From NCBI RefSeq assembly GCF_014651495.1, contig NZ_BMWZ01000009.1, positions 1 to 64,000 on the forward strand: 64,000 nucleotides of DNA. The letters run 5' to 3'. The notes beneath the pieces are model-generated. The model was not told where the DNA came from. It saw only the letters and a program-made list of their open reading frames with translations, and ran no database searches. The stretch is from Algibacter mikhailovii. GTDB taxonomy: Bacteria; Bacteroidota; Bacteroidia; Flavobacteriales; Flavobacteriaceae. Of the stretch, positions 1-9,500 are shown in pieces. The position numbers and the translations under genes are program-made. Within the stretch, counting starts at the first letter, position 1. Each line of letters begins with the position of its first letter.

Positions 1-74
1 TTACGCTGTCAATTCAATATGTTTATGAACTTTTTTATCTTTCTTTCTTAACGCGTTTCCTTGCTAAGCGGGTG
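1..74 (-). other. Probable leader of a leftward rRNA operon (partial)
   Basis: Read on the minus strand, this stretch follows three tandem promoters and carries no convincing reading frame. It contains GTTCATAAACATATTG followed by GAATTGACAGCG. This resembles the antitermination/processing leader (GTTCnTTGACATATTG type) that I remember ahead of 16S rRNA genes in Bacteroidota. The 16S gene itself would lie off the left edge, so the assignment is inference from the leader and the promoter arrangement. Confidence 0.45.
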
Positions 75-104
75 CAAATATAAAACCCTTTTTTAATCCC
101 ACAA
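75..104 (-). promoter_or_regulatory. Leftward promoter P1, Bacteroidota type
   Basis: On the minus strand there is TTG (102-104), a 19-base spacer and TATATTTG (75-82). This is an exact match to the Bacteroidota -33/-7 consensus TTG-N19-TAnnTTTG. It is the most downstream of three tandem copies, and transcription would leave the window leftwards. Confidence 0.7.
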
Positions 105-183
105 TAGTTTTTTTAGTTTTTTTTAAAAAAAATTTTAATCCCTTTTAATCAATCCAAAATATTACCTGTAGAACGTATTGCCG

Positions 184-215
184 CAAACATATACTACCGT
201 TTTTAGCGGCTGCAA
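184..215 (-). promoter_or_regulatory. Leftward promoter P2, Bacteroidota type
   Basis: On the minus strand there is TTG (213-215), a 21-base spacer and TATGTTTG (184-191), which fits TTG-N19..21-TAnnTTTG. Its -33 element is embedded in the -7 element of promoter P3. Confidence 0.55.
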
Positions 216-244
216 ATATACCACCATTTATTATCCACAAACAA
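213..244 (-). promoter_or_regulatory. Leftward promoter P3, Bacteroidota type
   Basis: On the minus strand TATATTTG (213-220) is preceded by TTG at 242-244 (spacer 21) or at 238-240 (spacer 17). The 16-base block around it (205-220) matches the block around P1 (67-82) at 15 of 16 positions, so the two promoters look like duplicates. A perfect DnaA-box word, TTATCCACA, at 231-239 lies inside the spacer region and may be coincidental. Confidence 0.55.
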
Positions 245-605
245 ACTTTTTTGAACCTTTTTTTAAACCTTTTTTTTATTAAGCACTAAACACCTTATAC
301 ACCAACACTTACAGCACAAATCTTTTTTGACTTTATACCTAATTAACCCAATAGATAAACCCCTTTTGAGTATTAAATGTAATTTATTTCTGTATATGTA
401 GTATTTAATACATCCATCTTTAATGTGAGACTACCGTAAATAAGAATACTTAATTGTGAATTACCATCTAAACAAATAAACACCTTTCTTTAAAGACAAC
501 CCATTATCATAGCAACAGCACCTCTGCTGCATACCAAAAAACAAACACCTCTATATATATAATGTCATTGATTTAATTCTAAGAAGAAAGGGAGGCCCCT
601 AAATA
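245..605. other. AT-rich gene-free stretch
   Basis: No coding region, tRNA or convincing hairpin is visible. The left part is runs of T and A upstream of the tandem leftward promoters, the sort of sequence found as an UP-like region ahead of strong promoters. The right part is the 3' flank of the porin gene. A short G/C-rich pair (AGGG and CCCT, about 588-599) followed on the minus strand by a T-rich run could be a weak terminator for the porin. Confidence 0.4.
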
Positions 606-2591
606 CTACATGAAGAAGTTCCAAACTAGACCAAAACGTATGATGGAATCTCTATACGGGTTTGCTGGAGCTGAATAGTAGTTATACCCCGTAAATGGAG
701 AATTGAAATGCTCAAATTTTAAATACAACCGTGCTGTACGTAGTTTTGCATTTATAAAGAAATCAAAGCGTGGAAAATTACCAAACTGCTTATCGGTTTG
801 AACATAGAATTCGGCCAAAACAGGATTATAGGCATTCATATAATACTTCGTAAAGTAATTAAATGTAATACCTGTTTGCAAAAACAATGCTTTTTGAAAT
901 AAGTGCGATGAGAAATATAATGTATTACGCGTATTAAATTCAGGCACGTTCAATACTGTGTCATTGTCCTTCACGTTCTGATATTCAATCGTGTTATTGA
1001 GGGCAAACTTGCCAAACTTAATTTCGTTTTGAAATCGCACCCTCAAGTAATTTATTGTATTGCTATTTTGGAAGGATGCCACTTGACCTGAATTAGCATC
1101 TTCCTTAAAATAAACATAGTTATCAATTGTTGAATAATCAACCGTGACATTTCCTATTTTCTTTGACTCAATTTCAAATGCAATTTGCTGGGTTTCTTCA
1201 TTATTAAATGTATTCTGCCAATTATAGTTTATATAATTACTCTGATAAAGTAGCGTATTAAAATTTGGTGCTTTGGAGCTATGATTAATAGACCCCTTAG
1301 CGGAGAGATCATCATTGATTTTAAATGCAGCGTCTGCCTTTATGTAATTGCCATCAAAATCTCCAGACACATTAACCCCAATGTCTCCATTAAGCTCAAA
1401 ACCTTTATACAGCTTATGATATTTTGCTCCAACTGAATATATATCTCCCTTTAGTCTATTAATAATTGTTTCACCATCAAGAATAACTAATTTATTGTAG
1501 CCATAATTATAATGATTATTACTTGCATTCACTTGCAAGTCCCCTATAATATTATTGCTATAGTTTAACCTGAATTGATTATACAAGTCCGTGAGCTCCG
1601 TTCTATCAAACAAATTACTAGAATTAAAGGAATCTCCAAAAAATTCAGTTTGAGCAGAGGTTTGTGCGTATGAATAATGCTTATCTGTATATGAAATGGT
1701 ATGGCTTAGTTTAATAGCATTATTTGCTAAAGAATCATTCGGGTTTAAAATTTCATAGCTATGATCTAAATGAAAACGTTTTCCTTCCAATACGCTTTCA
1801 GCATCTGTAAAATTAACTTCTAATTGTGATCGTTCAATAAACTCAGGGTCTCCACTCTCAAAATTTTCGACACTAATATCTGGCAGTCCCCCATTTTCTT
1901 GGTTTAACAAATCTTGTATTACAATATGCCCCCTAACCTTATACCTATTATTTTTTGTTTGGTAATTTGACGTAAATCTAAAATTACCTGTACTTGTTAA
2001 TATGTGTAAATATTTACCTAATGAACGTAAACCTTTATAAGCTATAGAGAAGTTATATTGTGGCGATAAATTTGCAGTAAAAAAGGCATCTAATAACTGC
2101 CCCTGCTCAAAGGCAGTTCGCGCAAATAGTTCGGTTAATGGTGTTGGCACACGGTAGTAATTTATATCTTCAATTTCCATGTAATTGAAATGTCGCGCTC
2201 TTGCACCAAACTTTGGCATTAACTTCGTATTCTCAAAGTCATACGTTAAAGTGTTGTAGGTTTGTCCTAAATTTGAAAATGGAATTAACCCAAAATTATC
2301 CTTTCTTAAATAATTGTGCTTATAATCTTTGTGGATCGTTAATGAGGTATCCACATAAGTTGTGTCATTTTTATAGGAAATAATTTTATAGTCATGGATG
2401 GTAACACCATCCTTATCTGCCGCATCAGACAATTTCGTAGATTCTTTTGGTGATGCCTTTTTTATTGGCGCTAAAGAATCGCTCTTAGAGACTCCTTCTT
2501 TAGTCTCATTTTCATCAAGAGTTAATTTATTTTGGGCATAAGCAGTACTTATGTAGCAAACTAAAAATAAAACGCTAATGATTCTTCTCAT
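606..2591 (-). CDS. Putative outer-membrane porin (Porin_10 type)
   Basis: This 661-residue protein has a Sec signal peptide (about residues 1-19, ending AYA before QN). A charged, low-complexity linker follows to about residue 75. The rest is long and rich in aromatic and alternating residues, as in an outer-membrane beta-barrel. The segment FGLIPFSNLGQTYN and the following tract match my memory of the Bacteroidota 'putative porin' family (Pfam Porin_10). It should sit in the outer membrane; substrate and gating are unknown. It is transcribed alone on the minus strand with a TAnnTTTG-type -7 word just upstream. The barrel class is well supported by composition; the exact family is from memory. 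Confidence 0.75.
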   Translation of the reverse strand: MRRIISVLFLVCYISTAYAQNKLTLDENETKEGVSKSDSLAPIKKASPKESTKLSDAADKDGVTIHDYKIISYKNDTTYVDTSLTIHKDYKHNYLRKDNFGLIPFSNLGQTYNTLTYDFENTKLMPKFGARARHFNYMEIEDINYYRVPTPLTELFARTAFEQGQLLDAFFTANLSPQYNFSIAYKGLRSLGKYLHILTSTGNFRFTSNYQTKNNRYKVRGHIVIQDLLNQENGGLPDISVENFESGDPEFIERSQLEVNFTDAESVLEGKRFHLDHSYEILNPNDSLANNAIKLSHTISYTDKHYSYAQTSAQTEFFGDSFNSSNLFDRTELTDLYNQFRLNYSNNIIGDLQVNASNNHYNYGYNKLVILDGETIINRLKGDIYSVGAKYHKLYKGFELNGDIGVNVSGDFDGNYIKADAAFKINDDLSAKGSINHSSKAPNFNTLLYQSNYINYNWQNTFNNEETQQIAFEIESKKIGNVTVDYSTIDNYVYFKEDANSGQVASFQNSNTINYLRVRFQNEIKFGKFALNNTIEYQNVKDNDTVLNVPEFNTRNTLYFSSHLFQKALFLQTGITFNYFTKYYMNAYNPVLAEFYVQTDKQFGNFPRFDFFINAKLRTARLYLKFEHFNSPFTGYNYYSAPANPYRDSIIRFGLVWNFFM

Positions 2592-2610
2592 AACTGCTTT
2601 TAAAACCCCG

Positions 2611-2618
2611 CAAAGGTA
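2611..2618 (-). promoter_or_regulatory. Candidate -7 element of the porin gene
   Basis: TACCTTTG on the minus strand matches the Bacteroidota -7 consensus TAnnTTTG and lies 20 bases ahead of the porin start codon. I found no clear TTG at the usual -33 distance. Confidence 0.4.
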
Positions 2619-2737
2619 AACACAAAATATGATAACGTAATAAAATGAAAAAATTATTTGTCTACAAGAACAAAACTAAAAATACCAGAAATTTTGTAGG
2701 CGTTTCTTAGCACGAATCAATACCATTTATTTAGTAA

Positions 2738-4114
2738 TTAAAAGAATAAACCATAGACTCTCTGCGATGGGTTTTGTACACTCGTGAAAGTTCCTGCCAG
2801 GTTGCTAAAACTTCCTAATGATGAAGAAAAACTTCCTTCATTGGTGTAAATCATACCTTCAGTACTGTTGAAAAAGGTAATTATAGGAGCCACAGAGGCT
2901 TCTAAGAGTGGGCCATTTCCTTGAGCAGGACCTGCATAGGTTAGAAACAATTTTCTATCCTGAATGACTGCTCTTTCAAAGCAATAAAATGCATTAAAGA
3001 TATCACCGTTGGCGTTCTGCACTCTAATTAACAACTGGCTCAAGCAATTATCACTTTCAAAATCTAGAAATAAAATGTAGTCAAAGAAAGACAAGCCAAA
3101 CCCACTTAAATTCTCATTAACTTCAGCGATTATGGCGTCATGTCCCGGAGAAGTTAAAGGATTAGATCCTAATCCTGGTCTATACAAATAACCATCACCA
3201 CCAATTTCTAATAAATCAAAAACATCTCTTCCTATAAAAGCGGGCTCATTGCTAAAAAGAATTTTAGCGGTGGTACCATTAACTTCAGAAATATAGCTTG
3301 ATGAACTACTATCATAAATAAATTCTTCATAAACTTCACCTTCAAATTCTAAAACAGGACTAATTACTAGACCATTTTCAGTAAAACTTAATCCAAAATT
3401 AAATTCGGTCACTGAGCCATCATCTAAGGTAATCCTTGGAGAAGCATACAACCTAAGTGGATCATAATTAAAATTAAAACTAGAAAGCCCATTGGCATTT
3501 TCAATACTCAAAAGCTGAAACACTGATGATGTTGGTGTAGGAAGAATGTTTTCGCGCTGCGCTAAAGAGGCCTCTGCCTTTGCAACACTTTCTGTTTCAA
3601 AATCAGCAAAATTAGTAGGCGTTAAAACTAGAAATCCCGAGTCACTATTTCTAACATCTCTAAATGTAAGCACGCCATTTTCATTCTTAAAATACTGAAA
3701 TACTGAAGTTCCTTTATAACCTGTTCCCACTAGTCCAGGAAAAGAAGGATTACTCACTTTTTGTATATGATTTCTTGTAGTAAATACCAATTCATTAGTT
3801 GTCCCTAGTCTTACCTCATACGAAGAGAATTCAATTGCTGTTTCGGCATCAAAATCTGAAGTCATGCCAACGGTACCATCTGCATTAAACTGCATGTAAT
3901 AGGTAAATCCACCAAACTCATCATTTTTAGAAAAATACACAGCTTTGTAACCTTGATTTTGAGAAATCAATAAATTAGTCAGTTCGGCATTTCTATTAGC
4001 AATACGTTCTGCTGGCGAATCAGCAAAAAGCTCTTGACCATCATCATTATTACATGACATGCTGCAAACCGCCAAAAAGCTAATAAACCAAATCTTTATA
4101 TTAATACTTTTCAT
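2738..4114 (-). CDS. DUF4302 lipoprotein of a SusCD locus
   Basis: This is a 458-residue lipoprotein with a signal peptide ending SMSC (lipidated Cys21). The opening after the lipobox (AERIANRNAELTNLLISQNQ, then a GYKAVYF segment) is the pattern I know from DUF4302 proteins, which are Bacteroidota lipoproteins encoded next to SusC/SusD. No catalytic motif is visible. It is the last gene of a four-gene minus-strand operon and starts 5 bases after the metallohydrolase stop. It may be a surface-exposed partner in substrate binding; that role is inferred from context only. Confidence 0.7.
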   Translation of the reverse strand: MKSINIKIWFISFLAVCSMSCNNDDGQELFADSPAERIANRNAELTNLLISQNQGYKAVYFSKNDEFGGFTYYMQFNADGTVGMTSDFDAETAIEFSSYEVRLGTTNELVFTTRNHIQKVSNPSFPGLVGTGYKGTSVFQYFKNENGVLTFRDVRNSDSGFLVLTPTNFADFETESVAKAEASLAQRENILPTPTSSVFQLLSIENANGLSSFNFNYDPLRLYASPRITLDDGSVTEFNFGLSFTENGLVISPVLEFEGEVYEEFIYDSSSSSYISEVNGTTAKILFSNEPAFIGRDVFDLLEIGGDGYLYRPGLGSNPLTSPGHDAIIAEVNENLSGFGLSFFDYILFLDFESDNCLSQLLIRVQNANGDIFNAFYCFERAVIQDRKLFLTYAGPAQGNGPLLEASVAPIITFFNSTEGMIYTNEGSFSSSLGSFSNLAGTFTSVQNPSQRVYGLFF

Positions 4115-4119
4115 AGTTC

Positions 4120-4974
4120 TTATTTTACTAAATCTTGTGTTGCCTTATCTATTAAATCTTGTAGTTCATAAATATCAATACCAAAATTTGTTAAATAATA
4201 TTCTGCAACAATAGCTTCTTTTTGTCTAATTATACTTCTGGCGTTATCACTTACAATGCCATCTACTATAGCATCAAAATCTGCTTTAGAATTAGTTAAC
4301 ATTTCCGAAACCATTTCAACAAAATCTTCACCCTCTTGACTAGACCCATAGGCCGTTATATAACCTAACTCTCTGGCCTCTTCGTCTGTTCTATTAAACC
4401 ATTGTGCTGTATAATTTTCTGGGTTAATCTGCCCATAACTCACATCAAACGGAATGTTCTGATTTAATATATGTCCGTATTCATGTTGAACGGTTTTTAA
4501 TGGTTGTTTTATACTGTTTATATCCGTAAAATCTAAAAAATCAATATTAAAAAGGGTTATTTTTGTTCCTGCTTCAGCAACACCTAATGTAATTGTTGGA
4601 CTATTCGGGTTAAAATTAAAACTTCCAACAAAAGTAAATTGACGCGGTGCTATTTTCTTAATAAAATCAGGCCCACCAACAGTTGTATATGGCTCTATCC
4701 AAGCTTTTTGTAAAGCATTAGCTACCGGTCTTACGCTGGCTTCAAAAGGTGGATGCAAAAACCGATCAACATCGGTATCATTGATATCCCATTTATAAAG
4801 CACCTCTATATTATAAGGTTGCACGAAATTATTTCTTAACCAAATATCTAAAGTATTTAAGATTGGTGGATTGGTATCAATTTGAGACGCTCCAACACTA
4901 TCTGATCCATCGCTGCAAGCCATATAGCTTAGTGCAATCAAGCAAACTAGATATATTTTTATATTATTCTTCAT
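4120..4974 (-). CDS. Substrate-import-associated zinc metallohydrolase lipoprotein
   Basis: This is a 284-residue lipoprotein (lipobox YMAC, Cys20). A clear zincin motif HEYGH at residues 164-168 sits in TVQHEYGHILNQ; the two His are expected to bind zinc with Glu165 as catalytic base. The size, the lipobox, the HExxH motif and the place beside SusC, SusD and DUF4302 fit the family named 'substrate import-associated zinc metallohydrolase lipoprotein', which is related to putative zinc-binding metallopeptidases. It probably acts at the cell surface or in the periplasm, trimming a substrate (perhaps a peptide) for the SusCD pair. The substrate is not known. It lies 18 bases after susD. Confidence 0.82.
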   Translation of the reverse strand: MKNNIKIYLVCLIALSYMACSDGSDSVGASQIDTNPPILNTLDIWLRNNFVQPYNIEVLYKWDINDTDVDRFLHPPFEASVRPVANALQKAWIEPYTTVGGPDFIKKIAPRQFTFVGSFNFNPNSPTITLGVAEAGTKITLFNIDFLDFTDINSIKQPLKTVQHEYGHILNQNIPFDVSYGQINPENYTAQWFNRTDEEARELGYITAYGSSQEGEDFVEMVSEMLTNSKADFDAIVDGIVSDNARSIIRQKEAIVAEYYLTNFGIDIYELQDLIDKATQDLVK

Positions 4975-4992
4975 AGCTTTATTTTTAGTTGT

Positions 4993-6489
4993 TTACCTTG
5001 GATTTTCCTCTATTCCAAAAGATTGAGCCGCTTCTGGTATTTGAATTGCCCTTCTTAAATCCCCCTTAGGCAAGACAAAACTATTACCAAAAATATCCAA
5101 ATGTTCCACTTCTATATGATGTCTTTTAATATCAAACCAACGCAAACCTTCATTGTAAAAAATAGTCCGCTTTAACTCTAACACAGCATTTATAAAAGAT
5201 AAGGATTCGGCTGGTATGGCATAAAAAGGCGCATAAATATTGGGGTTTTCTGGCTCAAAAATGGTTTGTATATCAGATACAGAAAAAGCATCGGTAGCCG
5301 GATCATATTCCATGGTTTTTACAGCATACGATTTATTAACATCTTCAGTAGCCTTATCTAATTGACCTATCATAGCATGGGCTTCGGCCCTGTTTAAAAT
5401 TACCTCATCAGTTGATAACAAAACAAAAGTAACATAAGCTTCACCTGTACTAGCAGCTTGATTTGTAACTTTAAAATACTCCGTAAATTTTGGTACATTA
5501 TAAAACAAATCATTACTTCCAAAAACTTGATAAGCAGACTGCTTACCTGTTTCATTTCTGAAAGGAAAAAGCTCATCGCGTTTCCCATTAGTTAATTGAT
5601 ATCGCGCTGAAAAATGATACCGATTAAAAGGCGAAGAAGCTGAAACTAGTAATAGATTAGCCGGTTCTTGCACCGCAGAAGACGATATATATTGTGTGGT
5701 TTGTTCAGAATAGGTTCTTGGCCTGTATTGTCCGGCCCAATTTCTTAAAACACTTAAATCATTCCCACCCAACGCCTGAGTACTATGATCTATCACTTTT
5801 TGCCATTCTCCTGTATTTAAATAGAATCTAGAAGCAAAAGCATGTGCCGCACTTTTAGTAAAATGATACGCTGGAACGCCATAAGTATCTTCTATCAAAG
5901 CAATGCCTTCTTCAATATCTTTTCTAATATTTTCATAGACATTAGCCACATTTCCTCTTTCATAATTTCCTAGAAGCACTGTTTCAGGTTCTGTGATATA
6001 AGTTATCCCTAAATCAGTATTTGCCGTAGCTGGATCATAGGCCTTAGAAAATATACTCACTAACATAAAGTGACTATAAGCCCTACAAAGTAAGGCTTCA
6101 CCCTTTAAGGCATTGTATTCACTTCCCCCGCCAAGATCATTAATAGAAGCCAAGGCCTGATTGGCCTGAGCAATGGCGGCATAAGTATCATTCCAATAAT
6201 TAGTTGGCGTATCGTCATCAGTATCATTAATATCATTCCAGAAAAACATTTCCTGATTAACACGGACTTCCTCTGCACTAGGTCCTTTATCTCCGGCGTT
6301 ATCAGTCATGGGCTCCAAAAAAGAGGCATATGCCGCTTCTGGGTAAGCCCCTACCAATAATTCTGCTATTTTTTCAGGTGAATCTATGGTCGTTCTATTA
6401 TCTGGTGTTTCATCAAGAACAGCATCACATGACGATATCATCAGAAATAAACAAAAAACTGTTATAATTCTATATTTCATTTGCTTCAT
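4993..6489 (-). CDS. SusD/RagB-family surface lipoprotein
   Basis: This 498-residue protein has a lipobox ISSC (Cys21). The SusD-like N-terminal region contains helical repeats (for example NQALASINDLGGG and ALLCRAYSHFMLVSIFSKAY). The usual C-terminal part includes a RAEAHAMIGQLDKA helix and a final block ending near IQIPEAAQSFG. SusD proteins sit as a lid over the SusC barrel and capture the ligand. An in-frame Met at residue 4 is an alternative start. It is cotranscribed 11 bases after the SusC gene. The ligand cannot be read from the sequence, and no glycoside hydrolase is nearby. Confidence 0.93.
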   Translation of the reverse strand: MKQMKYRIITVFCLFLMISSCDAVLDETPDNRTTIDSPEKIAELLVGAYPEAAYASFLEPMTDNAGDKGPSAEEVRVNQEMFFWNDINDTDDDTPTNYWNDTYAAIAQANQALASINDLGGGSEYNALKGEALLCRAYSHFMLVSIFSKAYDPATANTDLGITYITEPETVLLGNYERGNVANVYENIRKDIEEGIALIEDTYGVPAYHFTKSAAHAFASRFYLNTGEWQKVIDHSTQALGGNDLSVLRNWAGQYRPRTYSEQTTQYISSSAVQEPANLLLVSASSPFNRYHFSARYQLTNGKRDELFPFRNETGKQSAYQVFGSNDLFYNVPKFTEYFKVTNQAASTGEAYVTFVLLSTDEVILNRAEAHAMIGQLDKATEDVNKSYAVKTMEYDPATDAFSVSDIQTIFEPENPNIYAPFYAIPAESLSFINAVLELKRTIFYNEGLRWFDIKRHHIEVEHLDIFGNSFVLPKGDLRRAIQIPEAAQSFGIEENPR

Positions 6490-6500
6490 ACTATTTTTTA

Positions 6501-9500
6501 TTAAAACCCAACATATAATGAAAAGGTAAACATTCTTGTAATAGGATAAGCCACACCCCCAGATCTAAAAAATTCTGGATCTTGTCCTCCTAACTTCGAA
6601 TCAGAATATATTAAGAAAGGATTGGTAGTTTGCAAACTCATCCTAAAGTTTGACAAGCCCATCTTTTTGATTGTTATTGAATCTAAAGAATACCCTAATG
6701 TTATATTTTTCATTCTTACAAAACCGCCATCTGCGACGCGCTCGGTAGAGTAATTATAGGCATTATAGGCTCTTTCTAAATTGTTTTCACCAAAAGACTG
6801 AAGTACACTTTGGGAAGCTATGGCGGGCACATTAGTAATAGCCTCATCTCCTGGGGCTATCCATCTATTCACAAATTCTCTTGGAAACACATCCAAATCA
6901 GTATATTCTGAAGCAAAGGATGGGTTCAACCTAATTTTATTTCCAGCTGAAAAGGAAATGAAAAAACTAAAATCCCAATTCTTATATCTAAAATTGTTAG
7001 CCAATCCTCCAGTTAGGTTTGGTTCTGTTCCGCCTTCATAAACTAAGTAATCCAAAACATTTTCGGTATCTTGAAAATCAATTAAATCGTATGGGTCTGC
7101 AGGATTATAATCTGGATCATCTGTTAAAAATTGCGGGAGACCAAATTCATTCAGTCCATCAAATCTGTATGAAAACAAAGACCCCTTAGGAAAACCAACA
7201 GCATTTCCGCGTCCTGTTCCCGTGACTAAATCAAAAACATTTGCTTCTTGCTTTAAGGAGGTCACTTCCTGATTGAAATGCGAGATATTAAATCCTGTTT
7301 TCCAATTAAAATCGTCTGTATCAATGTTCACTGTATTTATCTGAAACTCTATCCCTTTTGTAGTCATTTCAGAATTATTACCCAACTTAATAGATTGTCC
7401 GCCAATACCCGTAGTCCTAATTAAATCAATTAAATCTTTTCCTTGTCTAGAATACACATCTAGATTCATCATTATTCTATTGTTGAATAATCCGATATCC
7501 AAACCTAAATTTAACTCCAGCGTCTTCTCCCAAGTTAACTCGGTATTTTGTAAATCTTCAATATCAATAAAATTCTCTCTATCATTAGAAAACAATCGGT
7601 CTGTGATTTGATTTCTAAAAACCGGTAAATTATTGGTTGCGTTATCTGCCAATAAAGCTACAAGACCATAACTGGGCCTAAACGCCATACTGGAAATAAC
7701 ATTTGAATTCTGGATAAAATCTTCTTTATCAATGTTCCATTTCCCACCAATGGTATAGGTAGGTAACCATCTTGTGTCATCAGATTTACCGGCACGATTT
7801 GAACCTTCATAATTACCTGTAACATTCAGCACATACTTTTTGTTATAATCATAGGTAACATTGGCAAAAAATGACATCTCGCGCTGCCTTGTTTCAAATG
7901 ATGAGAAATAATCATTGCCCTCCAAAATAGCTTTCTTCAAAATATCTGGGTCTGTAAACACTGTTCCGCCTCTAGAGAACTGATATCCATACCCTGTATT
8001 TGAACTTTGACTCCTATCGGTATATCTATATTCTTGTCCCGCATAAACCCGTATGCCGTGAACATCCTGGTAGGTTTTATTAAAATCAATGGTATTTCTA
8101 AAAGTGTATGTTGTTAAGGTATTCTTCCTTGTAGTTAAGATTCCGCCTACTGGCAAAACAACTCTTGGCCTTGAATTAGGTTCATCAGGGTCAGTAAATA
8201 AGAATACATTTTGATCTTGAACTATGGTCGTCTCATTAGCTCTGTAGGCGCCTGCAACATTTGAATTCTCTGTTTGTGATTGTTCTCCATTAGACGTAAC
8301 AAATCGAGCAGAGCCTAAAAAGTTATAGGTCCAATTATCATTAATTGTAAATTCAGCTTGGCCCTGAAATTTAATATCAGCTACATTCAATTCTAGTGAA
8401 TTGTTATCAATTTCTTCAAGGATGTTAAAAGGTGCCCAGTTATATCTTGAGTATTCCAAATTCCCGTCATTATCCCTTGGTCTTAATGCCCTACTGGTAT
8501 TAAGCGCATAGCTAAAAGGATTGATATCAAAATCTCGGGTAAATGAACCGCCTACAACATCCTCCTGCCTATTTCCTGTACCTGGCGCCAATTGATTTCT
8601 CATAGACCCTATTAACTGCGTAGTAATTTTTAATCTATCATCTGAGAGATAATAAGTATTTCTTAAATTACCTGTTAATCTTCTCACCCTGTCTGCAATA
8701 GTCCATCCGGGATCTGTATAATAACCAAGGGAAGCGTATGAGGTAGCGTTTTCACTACCACTAGAAAAACTCAAAGTATGTGTTTGTGTTGGTGCTGCAC
8801 TAAAAAGCGTATTAAACCAATCTGTATTTGCTAGCTCATACTGTTGAAGGAATTTTGCCCTTGCCTCAGGTGTATTTTGCAATTGAAACTGTCCTGTACC
8901 AGCATCATAATTGTTAATAGCACGATACATGATATTATAGATACCTCCAAAACGTCCTTGAAAAGAGGTTGGTAAATCTAGAAATCCTTTAGACTCCATC
9001 TCTCTATAAATAGAAACTGTTTCTTGAGAATTTAACTGGTCATAATTTGTATACCGAGGAACATCTCTAACGGCAACTTCAACGGAATAGTTAACCAAAG
9101 GCTTTTGGTTTTTCTTACCTGATTTTGTGGTAATGACTACCACACCATTTAAGGCTCTAGCACCATATAGGGCTGAGGCTGAGGCATCTCTTAAAATCTC
9201 GAAACTTTCAACATCTGACGCATTCAAACCAGCAACTGCAGAGCTCAATAACGTATTTGGGTCTCCAGAAACCAAGTCTGAAACGGATAAATTCACAATT
9301 TCTTCTTGGATAACACCATCAATAATCCATATGGGCTTGGTATCACCTAAAATAGAGGATGAGCCTCTAATGGTGATTCTCGGTGCTGCGCCAAAAGTAC
9401 CAGTTACATTTTGCACACTTACACCAGCCGCGCGTCCTTCTAAGGCTCTTGAAATATCGGCCACACCATCGAGTTTAATGTCCCTTGCTTTTATGGTTTG

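Noticed and set aside
231-239. Perfect DnaA-box word TTATCCACA as a replication origin
   Set aside because: It is a single copy, overlaps a promoter element and has no other boxes, dnaA or gene-strand switch around it. The word at 41493-41501 is likewise alone.
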